A DNA stretch of 56,985 bases from Rhodocyclaceae bacterium (GTDB taxonomy: Bacteria > Pseudomonadota > Gammaproteobacteria > Burkholderiales > Rhodocyclaceae): positions 1-56,985 of the forward strand of contig RXJP01000044.1 in NCBI GenBank assembly GCA_003963315.1, given 5' to 3'. Positions 9,075 through 17,940 of the stretch are shown one piece after another; the first letter of the stretch is position 1, and each line of letters opens with the position of its first letter. A program made the position numbers and the translations under genes. A model generated the notes under the pieces. The model was given only the letters and a program-made list of their open reading frames with translations. It searched no databases and was not told where the DNA came from.

Positions 9075-10694
9075 CTATTCGTCGTCGAGAATGAGCGTGC
9101 CCGGCGGCGCCACTTTTCGATAGAAGGAAGCCACTTCCTCCAGGCGCGGATGTTCGGGATTGGCGTGACGGGCCTGGAGGATGTAGTGATGGGCTCGGGC
9201 CAGGGCGCTGGTGTCCATGCCCTTGCGGTGGATGTTCATGAGCAGCGCCAGGGCCGCGTTGATGGCGACTTGGCAGTTGTTGCGCAGCCGGTCGGCGGCT
9301 TCGGTCAACATGGCGATGGCCTGGTCCAGCTCCCCCGCCTTGGCCAGGGCCACGGCGTCGTTGTTGAGCTTGACCATGCGCTTGCGGGTGGCGTCGAGGA
9401 AGACACCACCTTCGTCGCCCAGGCCGGCGCGGGCGAATACTTTCTGGGCTTCCGCCAGGACCTGGTCGTTCTCGTGGTGGTCTTCCGCCAGATTGCGGAT
9501 GATGTCCTTGGCTTGTTCAGCGCTGCCGCTGGTGAAGCAGGCCTGGGCGATTTCCAACTGGGTGGCCGGGTCGAGATCGCCTCCCTGGCGCGTTTGCAGG
9601 GCTTTTTGCAGGGCGGCCTTGGCCGCTTCGGCATTGCCCGCCTTGGCGTACACCTGGCTTTCCACCGCCGCCTGACGGGCTGTGAGGGCAGGGCTGGCAG
9701 CGAAATACTGGCTCATGTCCTTGACCGTGGCCAGCGCCTCCTGGACCTTGCCCTGGGCCGAATAGCTGCGGGCCAGGCCGGCGTAATCGTCGTGGCTCTT
9801 GAAGAAACCGGTGCGATCCTTTTCCACAGCGCGCTTGAAGGCTTCTTCGGCGCGGACATAGTCCTCGTTTTCCAGGGCCAGGGCGCCCACACGGCGTTGG
9901 CGCTGGGTGGTGGGCGCCACGGCGAGGGACTGCTCCATCACCGCCTGGGCGGCTTCGGTATCGGTCTTTTCCAGGATGGCCGCCAGGGAGTCGTAGGCCG
10001 CCAGATAGTTGGGATAGGCCTTCAAGGCTCCGGCCAGTTGTTCCTTGGCCGCGGTGTCATCGCCTCCCGCCGCCAGAACCCTGGCCTTGCCCACGGTAGC
10101 CCAGGGTGTGGCCCGCTGTTGCAGCACACCTTCATACAGGGCCAGCGCCTCTTGGCTACGGTTCAGGGTTTGGAGCAATTCTCCCTTGTGGCGCAGGATG
10201 TCCAGGCTGTAGCGGCTCCCCTGCGCCAACAGTTCGTCGCACACGGCCAGGGCTTGAACGGGATCGCCCTTGGGGCCCAGATGGCGGTAGAGCGGGGCGA
10301 GGGCTTCCTTCTTCTCCAGGATGCGGGTCAGCCGGGTACGCAGGGCGTCGGCGGTGAAAGGCTTGAGCAGGTAATCGTCGGGAGCGTATTCCGCAGCGGT
10401 GGCCACCTGTTCGTAGCTGGTTTCGCCGGTGATGATGAGAAAGGCGGTGGTCAAGGGCAATATTTGGCGCCGGCGCAATAGCTCCAGCAATTGCTGGCCG
10501 TCGGCCCCCTGACCCAGGTTGTAGTCGCAGACGATCAGGTCGTAACGGCGGAGGGAAAGTTTTTGCACCGCTTCCTTGACGTTGCGGGCCTGGTCGCATT
10601 TTTCGAGACCGCCGTCGGCAAGTTGGATGCGGACCGTGGCGCGCATATCGGCCATATCGTCGATGAGCAGGCCGTATTTGTCGCGCAGGTCCAT
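9075..10694 (-). CDS. Response regulator with receiver domain and long TPR region
   Basis: About 539 residues from ATG 10694 (MDLRDKYGLLIDDMADMR). An in-frame TTG at 10706, overlapping the fbp stop, is an alternative. The receiver domain occupies residues 1-120, with the acidic pair DD, the phosphoacceptor in LIVCDYNLGQGADGQ, Thr in LIITGETS and Lys in YLLKPF. The remaining ~400 residues are helical tetratricopeptide-like repeats (LALYEGVLQQRATPWATVGK, ALKAYPNYLAAYDSLA, EAFKRAVEKDRTGFFKSHDD). There is no DNA-binding or enzymatic output, so it probably works by protein-protein contact. The phosphodonor is probably the adjacent kinase at 8436-9062. Confidence 0.87.
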   Translation of the reverse strand: MDLRDKYGLLIDDMADMRATVRIQLADGGLEKCDQARNVKEAVQKLSLRRYDLIVCDYNLGQGADGQQLLELLRRRQILPLTTAFLIITGETSYEQVATAAEYAPDDYLLKPFTADALRTRLTRILEKKEALAPLYRHLGPKGDPVQALAVCDELLAQGSRYSLDILRHKGELLQTLNRSQEALALYEGVLQQRATPWATVGKARVLAAGGDDTAAKEQLAGALKAYPNYLAAYDSLAAILEKTDTEAAQAVMEQSLAVAPTTQRQRRVGALALENEDYVRAEEAFKRAVEKDRTGFFKSHDDYAGLARSYSAQGKVQEALATVKDMSQYFAASPALTARQAAVESQVYAKAGNAEAAKAALQKALQTRQGGDLDPATQLEIAQACFTSGSAEQAKDIIRNLAEDHHENDQVLAEAQKVFARAGLGDEGGVFLDATRKRMVKLNNDAVALAKAGELDQAIAMLTEAADRLRNNCQVAINAALALLMNIHRKGMDTSALARAHHYILQARHANPEHPRLEEVASFYRKVAPPGTLILDDE

Positions 10695-10702
10695 GGCGGC
10701 GC

Positions 10703-11701
10703 TCAACTGAGGTGATAGGCGGCGACGCGTTCCACTTCATGGCGGGCGCCCAGCACCACCGCCACCCGCTGGTGCAAGGTTTCCGGTGCGATGTCGAGGA
10801 TATCGCGTCGGCCGTCGCTGGCCGCGCCGCCTGCCTGCTCCACCAGGAAGGCCATGGGATTCGCTTCGTACATCAGGCGCAGCTTGCCGGCCTTGCCGGC
10901 ATCCTTGGTGTCCTTGGGGTAGAGGAAGATGCCGCCGCGGCTGAGGATGCGATGCACGTCGGCCACCATGGAGCCGACCCAGCGCATATTGAAATCCTTG
11001 CCGCGCACACCGTCCTTGCCCGCCTGCAGCTCGGCGATATAGCGCTGCACCGGCGCTTCCCAGTGGCGGGCGTTGGAGGCATTGATGGCGTATTCCTGGG
11101 TGTCTTCGGGAATGCGCAGGTTCTTTTGCGTCAGGTGGAAGGTGCAGGTTTCCCGATCCAGGGTGAAGACGTGCACCCCTTGGCCCAGGGTCAGCACCAG
11201 CAAGGTGGTGGGGCCGTACAGCGCATAGCCTGCGCACACCTGCTGCCGGCCGTTTTGCAGGAAGGCTTGCTCATCGGCGGCGCTGCCGGCGGGGCAGCGG
11301 AGCACGGAAAAGATGGTGCCGATGGAAACGTTGACGTCGATATTGGAAGAACCGTCGAGGGGGTCGAACAGCAGTAAGTATTCGCCCTTGGGATAGCGGT
11401 GGGGAATGGGATGGGGATGTTCCATCTCCTCCGAAGCCATGGCCGCCAGGTGGCCACCCCATTCGTTGGCGGCGAGCAGGATGTCGTTGGAGATGACATC
11501 CAGCTTCTTCTGCACCTCGCCTTGGACGTTGCCCGAACCGGCGGACCCCAGCACCCCCGCAAGATCACCTTTATTCACCGCGACTGCAATGGCGGTGCAA
11601 GCGCGGGCCACCACTTCCAGCAATTGGCGCAGGTCGGCGCTGAGGGATTGCTGCTCGCGTTGGGCTTCGATCAGGAAACGGGAGAGGGTGATGTCATGCA
11701 T
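10703..11701 (-). CDS. fbp: Fructose-1,6-bisphosphatase, class I
   Basis: A 332-residue class I FBPase, which hydrolyses fructose 1,6-bisphosphate to fructose 6-phosphate in gluconeogenesis. The N-terminus ([13 protein letters not shown]), the metal-binding ASEEME, the signature [19 protein letters not shown] and the C-terminal [17 protein letters not shown] are characteristic, and the length is the family norm. It is the first gene of a minus-strand group. Its stop lies next to the start of the response regulator (overlapping a possible TTG start), a surprising metabolic-signalling pairing. A TATAAT box lies 40 bases upstream. Confidence 0.95.
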   Translation of the reverse strand: MHDITLSRFLIEAQREQQSLSADLRQLLEVVARACTAIAVAVNKGDLAGVLGSAGSGNVQGEVQKKLDVISNDILLAANEWGGHLAAMASEEMEHPHPIPHRYPKGEYLLLFDPLDGSSNIDVNVSIGTIFSVLRCPAGSAADEQAFLQNGRQQVCAGYALYGPTTLLVLTLGQGVHVFTLDRETCTFHLTQKNLRIPEDTQEYAINASNARHWEAPVQRYIAELQAGKDGVRGKDFNMRWVGSMVADVHRILSRGGIFLYPKDTKDAGKAGKLRLMYEANPMAFLVEQAGGAASDGRRDILDIAPETLHQRVAVVLGARHEVERVAAYHLS

Positions 11702-11740
11702 GGGATTAGAATGGCAAGAATGTTTTTAGGAGCGATGCTC

Positions 11741-11746
11741 ATTATA
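11741..11746 (-). promoter_or_regulatory. TATAAT -10 box upstream of fbp
   Basis: The minus strand reads CGATATAATGAGC about 40 bases before the fbp ATG, a perfect -10 hexamer at a suitable distance. No clear -35 is seen. The same 148-bp gap must also hold the promoter of the divergent kinase gene at 11850. Confidence 0.35.
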
Positions 11747-11849
11747 TCGATGCGCCCCATTGCCGCGCTATTACTGGATGTGCAGTCCCGTCGGTCGGAC
11801 AAAGGGAAAACTCCCGTAGCCGTCCCTTGAGTACGGGGGAAGCGTTGAA

Positions 11850-13607
11850 GTGAAAACTCTGATGAAATCCATTCCATTCCCTGCCATTTCAGTGGCATCG
11901 CTTTCCTCTTGGATTATTGCTCATCGGCAAGGTGTGCTCGTGGTCGCGCTGACCTTGTTGCATCTCGCCCTCGCCCAAGGACCGACGGGGTGGCTCGGCC
12001 GCACCTTGATGCTCGTGCATTTCGGCCTGTTTCTTCTTTGGCAGCCTTTTATTCGAACCGAAGCGCATTTGGCAAGCCATCAGCTCATCGCAATGACACT
12101 GGTCGTTGCTCCTATGCTGTTGATGTTCAACTGGTGGCTGGTGACTGCTTGGCTTCTGCTGTTGGCGGGCATCATTGGGGGTCGGGTCTTTTTCCATACG
12201 GGACGCAGTCTTCGGCTCTACTATCTGCTCGCTTTGGCGTATCTGATCCTTATGATTTTGGTGGTCGCCGTGCCCATGGCGATGCCTCAGGAAGTCCGGT
12301 TGGACATGAACATGGTATCCCTTGCCTTATATGGTCTGCCCGTGCTGATCGCCATCATGAGCGCCCTCCCTGTTTCGGCAAACGACGACGGCGGAGACGA
12401 GGTCATCGATCTTGCTTACAGCGTATTTCTCATTCTGCTGCTTGGGGTTGTGGCGCTTGGCAGCATCTCTATGACATTGCTCAAAGCCGAGGGCTACCTT
12501 CCCGCCCTGTTCATCACCATGCTTAGTGTCGCTGGTTTCTTGTTGGTGGCAAGCTGGTTGTGGAGCCCGAAAATCGGGTTTTCGGGGCTTGGCGCAATGG
12601 CGTCACGTTATATGCTTTCCGTGGGGCTGCCCTTGGAGCAATGGTTACATTTCCTGGCTGACCTTGCCAAGCAGGAGTCTGATCCAAGCCGTTTTCTTAA
12701 CCGCGCCTGCGAAGGGATCACACGACTGCTTCCCTGGGTTACGGGGGGGCGCTGGGAGGCGGGGGTCCAGTTCGGCGCCTTCGGGGAAAAGTCCGGGGCA
12801 ACAACCGAGTTTGTTCAAGGGCCTCTTACCTTAACCCTTTATACAAGAACCGCCCTCTCAGCCACCTTGATATGGCACTTTAATCTGGTGGCTCAATTGC
12901 TCGCGGAGTTTTATCAGGCGAAAGAACGGGATCGTGAAATCCGGGAGATGGCCTATGTTCATGCCATACACGAAACAGGCGCCCGGCTGACCCACGATGT
13001 CAAGAATCTGTTGCAATCACTCAATACTTTGATCTTCGCTGCCCAGCATAGCCAGGCCGGTTCCGATGCATTGACCGGATTGTTACGCCGCCAGTTACCC
13101 CAAATCGCCTCAAGGCTGAACCACACGCTGGACAAATTAAGGTCGCCCATTCTGGATAAGGGTGTTACGCGGAATGCGCAATCTTGGTGGAATGATCTGA
13201 AACAGCGCTATGACGGTAGCGGCATCGAATTCCAGACGAAGGGAGCCTGGGAAAACTTGCGTTTGAACGAAAACCTGTTCAACACCGCGGCGGAGAATTT
13301 ATTGGAGAACGCCTTGGGGAAAAAACGCGCGGAAGGAAAAATAAAAATCAACATCGAATTCGAAGAGTTAGATGGACGGGCTGCGTTGACGGTATGTGAC
13401 TCCGGAAGCGCGGTGCCGCCGCATATTTTCTCCGACCTGGGAACGAGACCGGTGCTTTCAGAAAACGGGCTTGGTATCGGCCTGTATCAGGTGGCCCGGG
13501 CTGCCGAGTTGAACAACTATCGCCTGGCAGTGGTGGAAAGCCGTCCAGGAAGTGTTTGCCTCAGTTTGAGGCCCAAACACGCTGAAATGGATGAAACCCA
13601 GGGCTAG
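11850..13607 (+). CDS. Membrane histidine kinase (PrsK-like)
   Basis: 585 residues from GTG 11850 (ATG 11862 possible). Residues 25-240 hold about seven hydrophobic helices (for example LLLLAGIIGG, YYLLALAYLILMILVVAVPM, SVFLILLLGVVALG). A GAF-like region follows at about 260-350. The phosphoacceptor is His382 in RLTHDVKNLLQSL (HDxKN type), then come the N box ENLLENALGKK and a G2-like NGLGIGLYQVARA. The layout of multi-helix membrane part, GAF and HDxKN kinase resembles PrsK of exosortase systems, but no exosortase genes are present. It converges on the adenylate cyclase (4-bp overlap). The NtrC regulator at 28384-29826 is a plausible partner, by inference. The gene looks less GC-rich than its neighbours. 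Confidence 0.8.
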   Translation: MKTLMKSIPFPAISVASLSSWIIAHRQGVLVVALTLLHLALAQGPTGWLGRTLMLVHFGLFLLWQPFIRTEAHLASHQLIAMTLVVAPMLLMFNWWLVTAWLLLLAGIIGGRVFFHTGRSLRLYYLLALAYLILMILVVAVPMAMPQEVRLDMNMVSLALYGLPVLIAIMSALPVSANDDGGDEVIDLAYSVFLILLLGVVALGSISMTLLKAEGYLPALFITMLSVAGFLLVASWLWSPKIGFSGLGAMASRYMLSVGLPLEQWLHFLADLAKQESDPSRFLNRACEGITRLLPWVTGGRWEAGVQFGAFGEKSGATTEFVQGPLTLTLYTRTALSATLIWHFNLVAQLLAEFYQAKERDREIREMAYVHAIHETGARLTHDVKNLLQSLNTLIFAAQHSQAGSDALTGLLRRQLPQIASRLNHTLDKLRSPILDKGVTRNAQSWWNDLKQRYDGSGIEFQTKGAWENLRLNENLFNTAAENLLENALGKKRAEGKIKINIEFEELDGRAALTVCDSGSAVPPHIFSDLGTRPVLSENGLGIGLYQVARAAELNNYRLAVVESRPGSVCLSLRPKHAEMDETQG

Positions 13608-14887
13608 TTGTCTAGGGGACCCAAGATTTCGTAAATGGTCATTTCCCCCTTCCCCTTGAGGGTGAGGGTGATAGGCTGGGACAAGTCGAAATCGGCATGC
13701 AGGCGGTCCCGGGTTTTCTGATCGCAATGAATGGATCCAGGGGAGCCTTCCGAAGTGATACGGCTGGCGATGTTGACTGTATCGCCCCATAGGTCATAGA
13801 TGAATTTTTTCTTGCCCACCACACCAGCCACTACCGGCCCGGTGCCGATGCCGATACGGATCTTCAGATGGGAAGTGTTGACGGCGAAATCCCTGGCCAG
13901 AAGATTTCTCATCGACACTGCCATGTTGGCGATGGCGGCAGTGTAGTCGGTGGTTTCGTCATTGATGCCGCCCGCAACCATGTAGGCGTCGCCGATGGTC
14001 TTGATCTTCTCCAGGCCGAACTGTTCCGCCAGGTCATCGAAGGCGGAAAAAATGCGGTTGAGCATGGCGAAAACCTGGGAAGGCGACATACCCGCAGCCA
14101 CCTGGGTGAAGTTCACGATATCGGCGAACATCACCGTTGCGTCGGCAAAGCCGTCGGCGATGGTCTGGTTGGATTCCTTCAATCGTTTGGCAACCGGCGC
14201 CGGCAAGATGTTGAGCAACAGCTTCTCTGCCCTCTCCTGTTCCACCTGAAGCTGTGCATGGGCCTCTTCCAAGCGCAGCCCGATCTTGCGCTGCTCCGTG
14301 ATGGCGTGGCGCAGCAGGATGTAGAGCAGGGTGGATACCGCCATGAAGTTGAGGGCGAAGAACACCACACTGGTTCTCATGGGCACCGGCGGCACCTTGG
14401 GCATCATGTCCGCCAGGTACCAGTCGAAGAAACCCGACAGGCCGGTGAAGAAAATCCAGGCCAGGAACCAGGCCAGGGAACCCTCGATACCGAAGATCAC
14501 CAAGGCGCCTACCGGCGCCAGCAAACCCCACAGGATGACGCCGCTGGCGGTGACGAAATTGCCTATGCTCCATTGCACCGCGAAAGGTACAAAAAGGAAC
14601 AGGCCGATCTGGGTGACGCGGAAAAAATCGAAATTGCGGGTCTTGATGTACAGCAGTAGATTGCCCGCCAGCAGCAACTCAAAGATATAGGGATAGGTGG
14701 AGGAGAGCTGGGGGCCCAATATCCAATAGATACCGAGCCACACCATCGCCGCCGAGCTGACTAAGCCGGTGGCGAACACCAACAGCGACTTGGCCAGCCG
14801 CAACTGCTCACTATCGCCGGGTTCAATGCCGGCGTTGCGAAGGCGGGTGAAGAAACTGGAGTTGTCAGGAGGGGATGTCACAGCCAT
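13604..14887 (-). CDS. Membrane-bound class III adenylate cyclase
   Basis: 427 residues. Residues 30-195 form about six membrane helices, and residues 198-240 are a signalling helix (EEAHAQLQVEQERAEKLLLN). The cyclase domain runs from ~250 to 425. The two metal-binding aspartates are Asp256 (FADIVNFT) and Asp300 (KTIGDAYM), the adenine-selecting pair is Lys296 and Asp365 (YDLWGDTVNIASR), and Arg376 is the transition-state residue. So it should make cAMP rather than cGMP. It is the last gene on the minus strand of the pilus region, 86 bp downstream of the pilin-like gene, and may be read through from it. Its stop overlaps the convergent kinase by 4 bp. Confidence 0.9.
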   Translation of the reverse strand: MAVTSPPDNSSFFTRLRNAGIEPGDSEQLRLAKSLLVFATGLVSSAAMVWLGIYWILGPQLSSTYPYIFELLLAGNLLLYIKTRNFDFFRVTQIGLFLFVPFAVQWSIGNFVTASGVILWGLLAPVGALVIFGIEGSLAWFLAWIFFTGLSGFFDWYLADMMPKVPPVPMRTSVVFFALNFMAVSTLLYILLRHAITEQRKIGLRLEEAHAQLQVEQERAEKLLLNILPAPVAKRLKESNQTIADGFADATVMFADIVNFTQVAAGMSPSQVFAMLNRIFSAFDDLAEQFGLEKIKTIGDAYMVAGGINDETTDYTAAIANMAVSMRNLLARDFAVNTSHLKIRIGIGTGPVVAGVVGKKKFIYDLWGDTVNIASRITSEGSPGSIHCDQKTRDRLHADFDLSQPITLTLKGKGEMTIYEILGPLDN

Positions 14888-14973
14888 TGAGCGCCAAAAT
14901 TTCTCTGAGTGGATAGCATTCTAGGTTAAACGATAAACGTACGGCATCCTTGACCCATTCCCGTAGAGCGAAT

Positions 14974-15651
14974 TCAAAGTTGCCCTGCAGCTACCATTCG
15001 ACTGAAAATCAATGGTCGACTTAACCAGATCAGCATGTCATCAAATGTGGATGTGACCTCGCCTGATTGGTAAACGTCGGGCGTTGAGTCACCGTTAAGG
15101 CCGTCAGCAGTTCTATTGGCACCAGTTGAGAACACTACTGCAATTGGAGGTTCTGATGATCCAGTCAAGGCATTGTTGTTATTGTCTTTGATGGAAATTG
15201 AGCTGGCTGCAGCCGTAGAAATACTAATGGTGTTGGTGAAATTAACATCAACCCGATAGAGCCAGTAACCTGAAAATGAATCTGTAGCATTGCTTCGTGG
15301 GGTGCCCCAGGCGTCTACTTCTCTGACCCCAAGGGTTTTCCACGGTAAATATCCTTCAGTACCAGGCGAGCAAGACGATGCAGCAACCCCGTAGTTTGCG
15401 TCTGTTGGGTCGGTCACGCTCTTGGGCATTGGGCAGGGCAATTTTTTGTTCAGAAGTGCATAACCTAAAAGCGCATCTCGGATTTCGGCTAAGTTTTTTT
15501 CGGTTTCCGATCGATAGCGCATTTCCTGTTGCGTCCCTAACGGAATGAGGAGGCTTCCAATTAACAGCGACACAATAACCAGTACCACCGCCATTTCAGT
15601 GAGTGTGAAACCTTTCAGCTTCATATCGCGGACGAGGTTTTGCGATTTCAT
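14974..15651 (-). CDS. Type IV pilin-like protein with Glu5
   Basis: 225 residues. A class III signal sequence ends in KLKG|FTLTEMAVVLVIV, with Glu at +5 of the mature protein and a hydrophobic stalk of about 20 residues. The body has ALLGYALLNKKLPCP, GYLPWKTLGV, DAWGTPR and SGYWLYRVD, a pattern also seen in the first ~200 residues of the 761-residue neighbour. The start at 15651 overlaps the upstream stop by 4 bp (ATGA). ATG 15624 would give a shorter leader. It is the only canonical pilin in the locus, so it may be the major subunit. The peptidase that processes it is not in the window. Visibly lower in GC than the flanking genes. Confidence 0.82.
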   Translation of the reverse strand: MKSQNLVRDMKLKGFTLTEMAVVLVIVSLLIGSLLIPLGTQQEMRYRSETEKNLAEIRDALLGYALLNKKLPCPMPKSVTDPTDANYGVAASSCSPGTEGYLPWKTLGVREVDAWGTPRSNATDSFSGYWLYRVDVNFTNTISISTAAASSISIKDNNNNALTGSSEPPIAVVFSTGANRTADGLNGDSTPDVYQSGEVTSTFDDMLIWLSRPLIFSRMVAAGQL

Positions 15652-17933
15652 CTGGTGGCGGCAGAAAAGTTTGTGAGGTTTATCTGTTGGGTGGCGGAAG
15701 CTTGTTGGGATGTGGTGAAACCGAGGTATACCCGTCGCATTGCTTCACTTAAGCCGGAAATGTCATTGATTGTAATGGTATCGGTTAGGTACCGCAGATA
15801 ACTGGAACTGGTGGTCTGGAGTAGCGGACATTGGGTTGCTAAATCGCTTGTCGTGTCGCTCATTACAGTCTGCGATAGTGATGTCCCCGAGCCGCAAGTG
15901 ATTGTGCTGCTGGTGCCACTGTTGGGGAAGTTGTTGGAACTGTCAGCACGGACCAAATAGGCGTTAAGCGTATATGTTCCTGTCAAGAGGGTGCTGTTGT
16001 AGCTCCTAATGATATCTATCCGTACATAGACGTTCGCCCCATTGGATATCGAGGTTGAGAACTGGCGCAGCCCCGGCGAAGTAGTCGGATTTCTTGGATC
16101 ATTAACTCCGTCCCCAGCTCCATGAGTTACGTCATCGTTACCATTGGGGTCTCCACTGCTAACACCCCAGTAATCAAAGGCGAAATGCATTGATGGAGCT
16201 GTGGTTGGGTCATTTCGATTGAAAAGAGGAGCCGGGCTGCTTCCTGTATTGCTTCTGCGGAAGTCAAATTCAAGCGCCATTTTGGGGTAGTTGATGACTG
16301 ATGTTGCCGTGTTATTGCCAGCGTAACCCAAGGCATCCTGGTAATTCCCACACATGGTTGTGGAAGGATTGCGTGCAGGGTCAGCATCAGCTAGCGCAAA
16401 TGTGTATCCGTCCCCCCTGGCGTTGGTGACGTATTGGTAATAGATGCGAAGTCCCGTTCCAAAAGGAATGGATGTTGGATACCAAAAACACCCGTATAGA
16501 AGAGACGAGTTACTGGGTGGGTTTGTTGTTCCTAGCGTTAATTGTGTGGTCCCATTTGTTGTGACCAGCGGAGCTGCGGATACTACTGCTGTATTAGATG
16601 CGCTAAACATTTGTGCCGTCGTAATTTGTATCGGCGGCTGTGGTGTTAAGCACTGCACGATATCAGTACTAGGATTGGTGCTTTGATATGTTTGTGCCGC
16701 GTTAGTGACGTACGCCGGGGTAGAAGACGTCGGATTGCTCACTGTGAGCAGAGGTAGACCCCCACCAGCACTGCTTTCGAAATAATTTGTATTGTTTCTT
16801 TTCGTTGAGGGGCGTGGAGAGGTAGTGTCGTTATTCACGGCATCGGCCATTCCGCCAAATAGCAAGATTCCGTCGCAGGAAGTTCCGTTTACAACAAAAC
16901 AATAACTATTGGCTACCGCACATTTTCTGAAACGGAAATGATCTGAAAAGTTTGCGTAAAAGTTTGCAATGGCACTCCCGGCAGTTACGCTAATTGACGG
17001 TAAAGCGTAATTGGTGCCTTCAGCATAATTAGACAGATGGTTGGTTAGCTGACTCTGCACATAATCGATAGCGGAGTTTATGTTCTGGTCTAAGGAGGAG
17101 GCTATATCGGTACGTTTCCGAACGCGGTCCCAAATGTCTTTCGCCGTTATCCAGGTGAGCTGGTCGTTATTTTTGAGGGTTTTGTCGGTGGTTTTTATCG
17201 TTCCAGCAACTATTCGTACAGTACTGTTTGCTACTCCGGGAAATGGTTCTGATAGAGCCGGGTCGGATTTCGTGGAGTCAACGTCAACATAGTTGGCGTA
17301 GATCGAAGACGCCTTTGAAGTACTTGATACTCCACAGGGTGCGGATGCGCTAACGGATGCGCGGGATTGATAGTTTAGAGGTGGTCCAACGGAGAAGATA
17401 ACGGCCGCACCGCCTCCATATGTATCGCCGGGAAACGTTTGTCGCGTATTAGAAGCATCCCGGATATCGAATTGCCCTAAGGTATCCCAGTTCATCGGCG
17501 TAGGCTTTGTGGTCGATGCTTTGAATGTTCCTGAAACTGCATACCAGAGGCAATTACCTTCCGCATCTATATTGCCCATGAGCCCTAGTTCTTTGTATGG
17601 AAGCAGTCCAATGACTGCTTGCCCATCATTGCTGCCACAATCACTACTGCTTGCATCGGCACTGCCATCTCCATCCATGTCTGGGCAGGGAAGGTAGCCA
17701 AATACCTGATTTGTATGATTCTCTGGGTAAGTGACGGCGTAGGCAAGTAGTGCCTCTTTTGCTTGTTTGAGTAGATCACCTGTGGTGCTCACGCTACTGG
17801 TTATTTGTTGACTTTGACTGAGGGAGGTCACCACGGCATACATCACGCCCATGGTGATGAGGGCCAACAGGAAGATCAGCGCATAGCCGTTCTGTTTTGC
17901 GGGACGGACCACGCGGTGGGGCGATGGATTCAT
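15648..17933 (-). CDS. Large pseudopilin with C-terminal L-type-lectin-like domain
   Basis: 761 residues. The N-terminus NG|YALIFLLALITMG resembles a prepilin cleavage site but has Phe instead of Glu at +5, as in tip pseudopilins of the GspK/PilX type. Residues ~55-240 repeat the pattern of the neighbouring pilin (ALLAYAV, YLPCPDMDGDG, GLLPYKELGLM, DAEGNCLWYAVSG). Residues ~455-760 look like an L-type (legume-type) lectin fold: RGDGYTFALADADP (506-519), ALGY (534-537), MALEFDF (552-558), HFAFDYWG with NGND and HGAGDG (583-609), YVRIDI (636-641) and RRVYLGFTTS (733-742). Many Cys, Asn and Thr residues suit an exported protein. It may be a carbohydrate-binding tip adhesin, by inference. Visibly richer in AT than its neighbours. 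Confidence 0.75.
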   Translation of the reverse strand: MNPSPHRVVRPAKQNGYALIFLLALITMGVMYAVVTSLSQSQQITSSVSTTGDLLKQAKEALLAYAVTYPENHTNQVFGYLPCPDMDGDGSADASSSDCGSNDGQAVIGLLPYKELGLMGNIDAEGNCLWYAVSGTFKASTTKPTPMNWDTLGQFDIRDASNTRQTFPGDTYGGGAAVIFSVGPPLNYQSRASVSASAPCGVSSTSKASSIYANYVDVDSTKSDPALSEPFPGVANSTVRIVAGTIKTTDKTLKNNDQLTWITAKDIWDRVRKRTDIASSLDQNINSAIDYVQSQLTNHLSNYAEGTNYALPSISVTAGSAIANFYANFSDHFRFRKCAVANSYCFVVNGTSCDGILLFGGMADAVNNDTTSPRPSTKRNNTNYFESSAGGGLPLLTVSNPTSSTPAYVTNAAQTYQSTNPSTDIVQCLTPQPPIQITTAQMFSASNTAVVSAAPLVTTNGTTQLTLGTTNPPSNSSLLYGCFWYPTSIPFGTGLRIYYQYVTNARGDGYTFALADADPARNPSTTMCGNYQDALGYAGNNTATSVINYPKMALEFDFRRSNTGSSPAPLFNRNDPTTAPSMHFAFDYWGVSSGDPNGNDDVTHGAGDGVNDPRNPTTSPGLRQFSTSISNGANVYVRIDIIRSYNSTLLTGTYTLNAYLVRADSSNNFPNSGTSSTITCGSGTSLSQTVMSDTTSDLATQCPLLQTTSSSYLRYLTDTITINDISGLSEAMRRVYLGFTTSQQASATQQINLTNFSAATR

Positions 17934-17940
17934 CGGGGCG

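Noticed and set aside
9033-10481. 482-residue open frame opposite the response regulator gene
   Set aside because: No domain; the opposite strand encodes a clear receiver-TPR protein.
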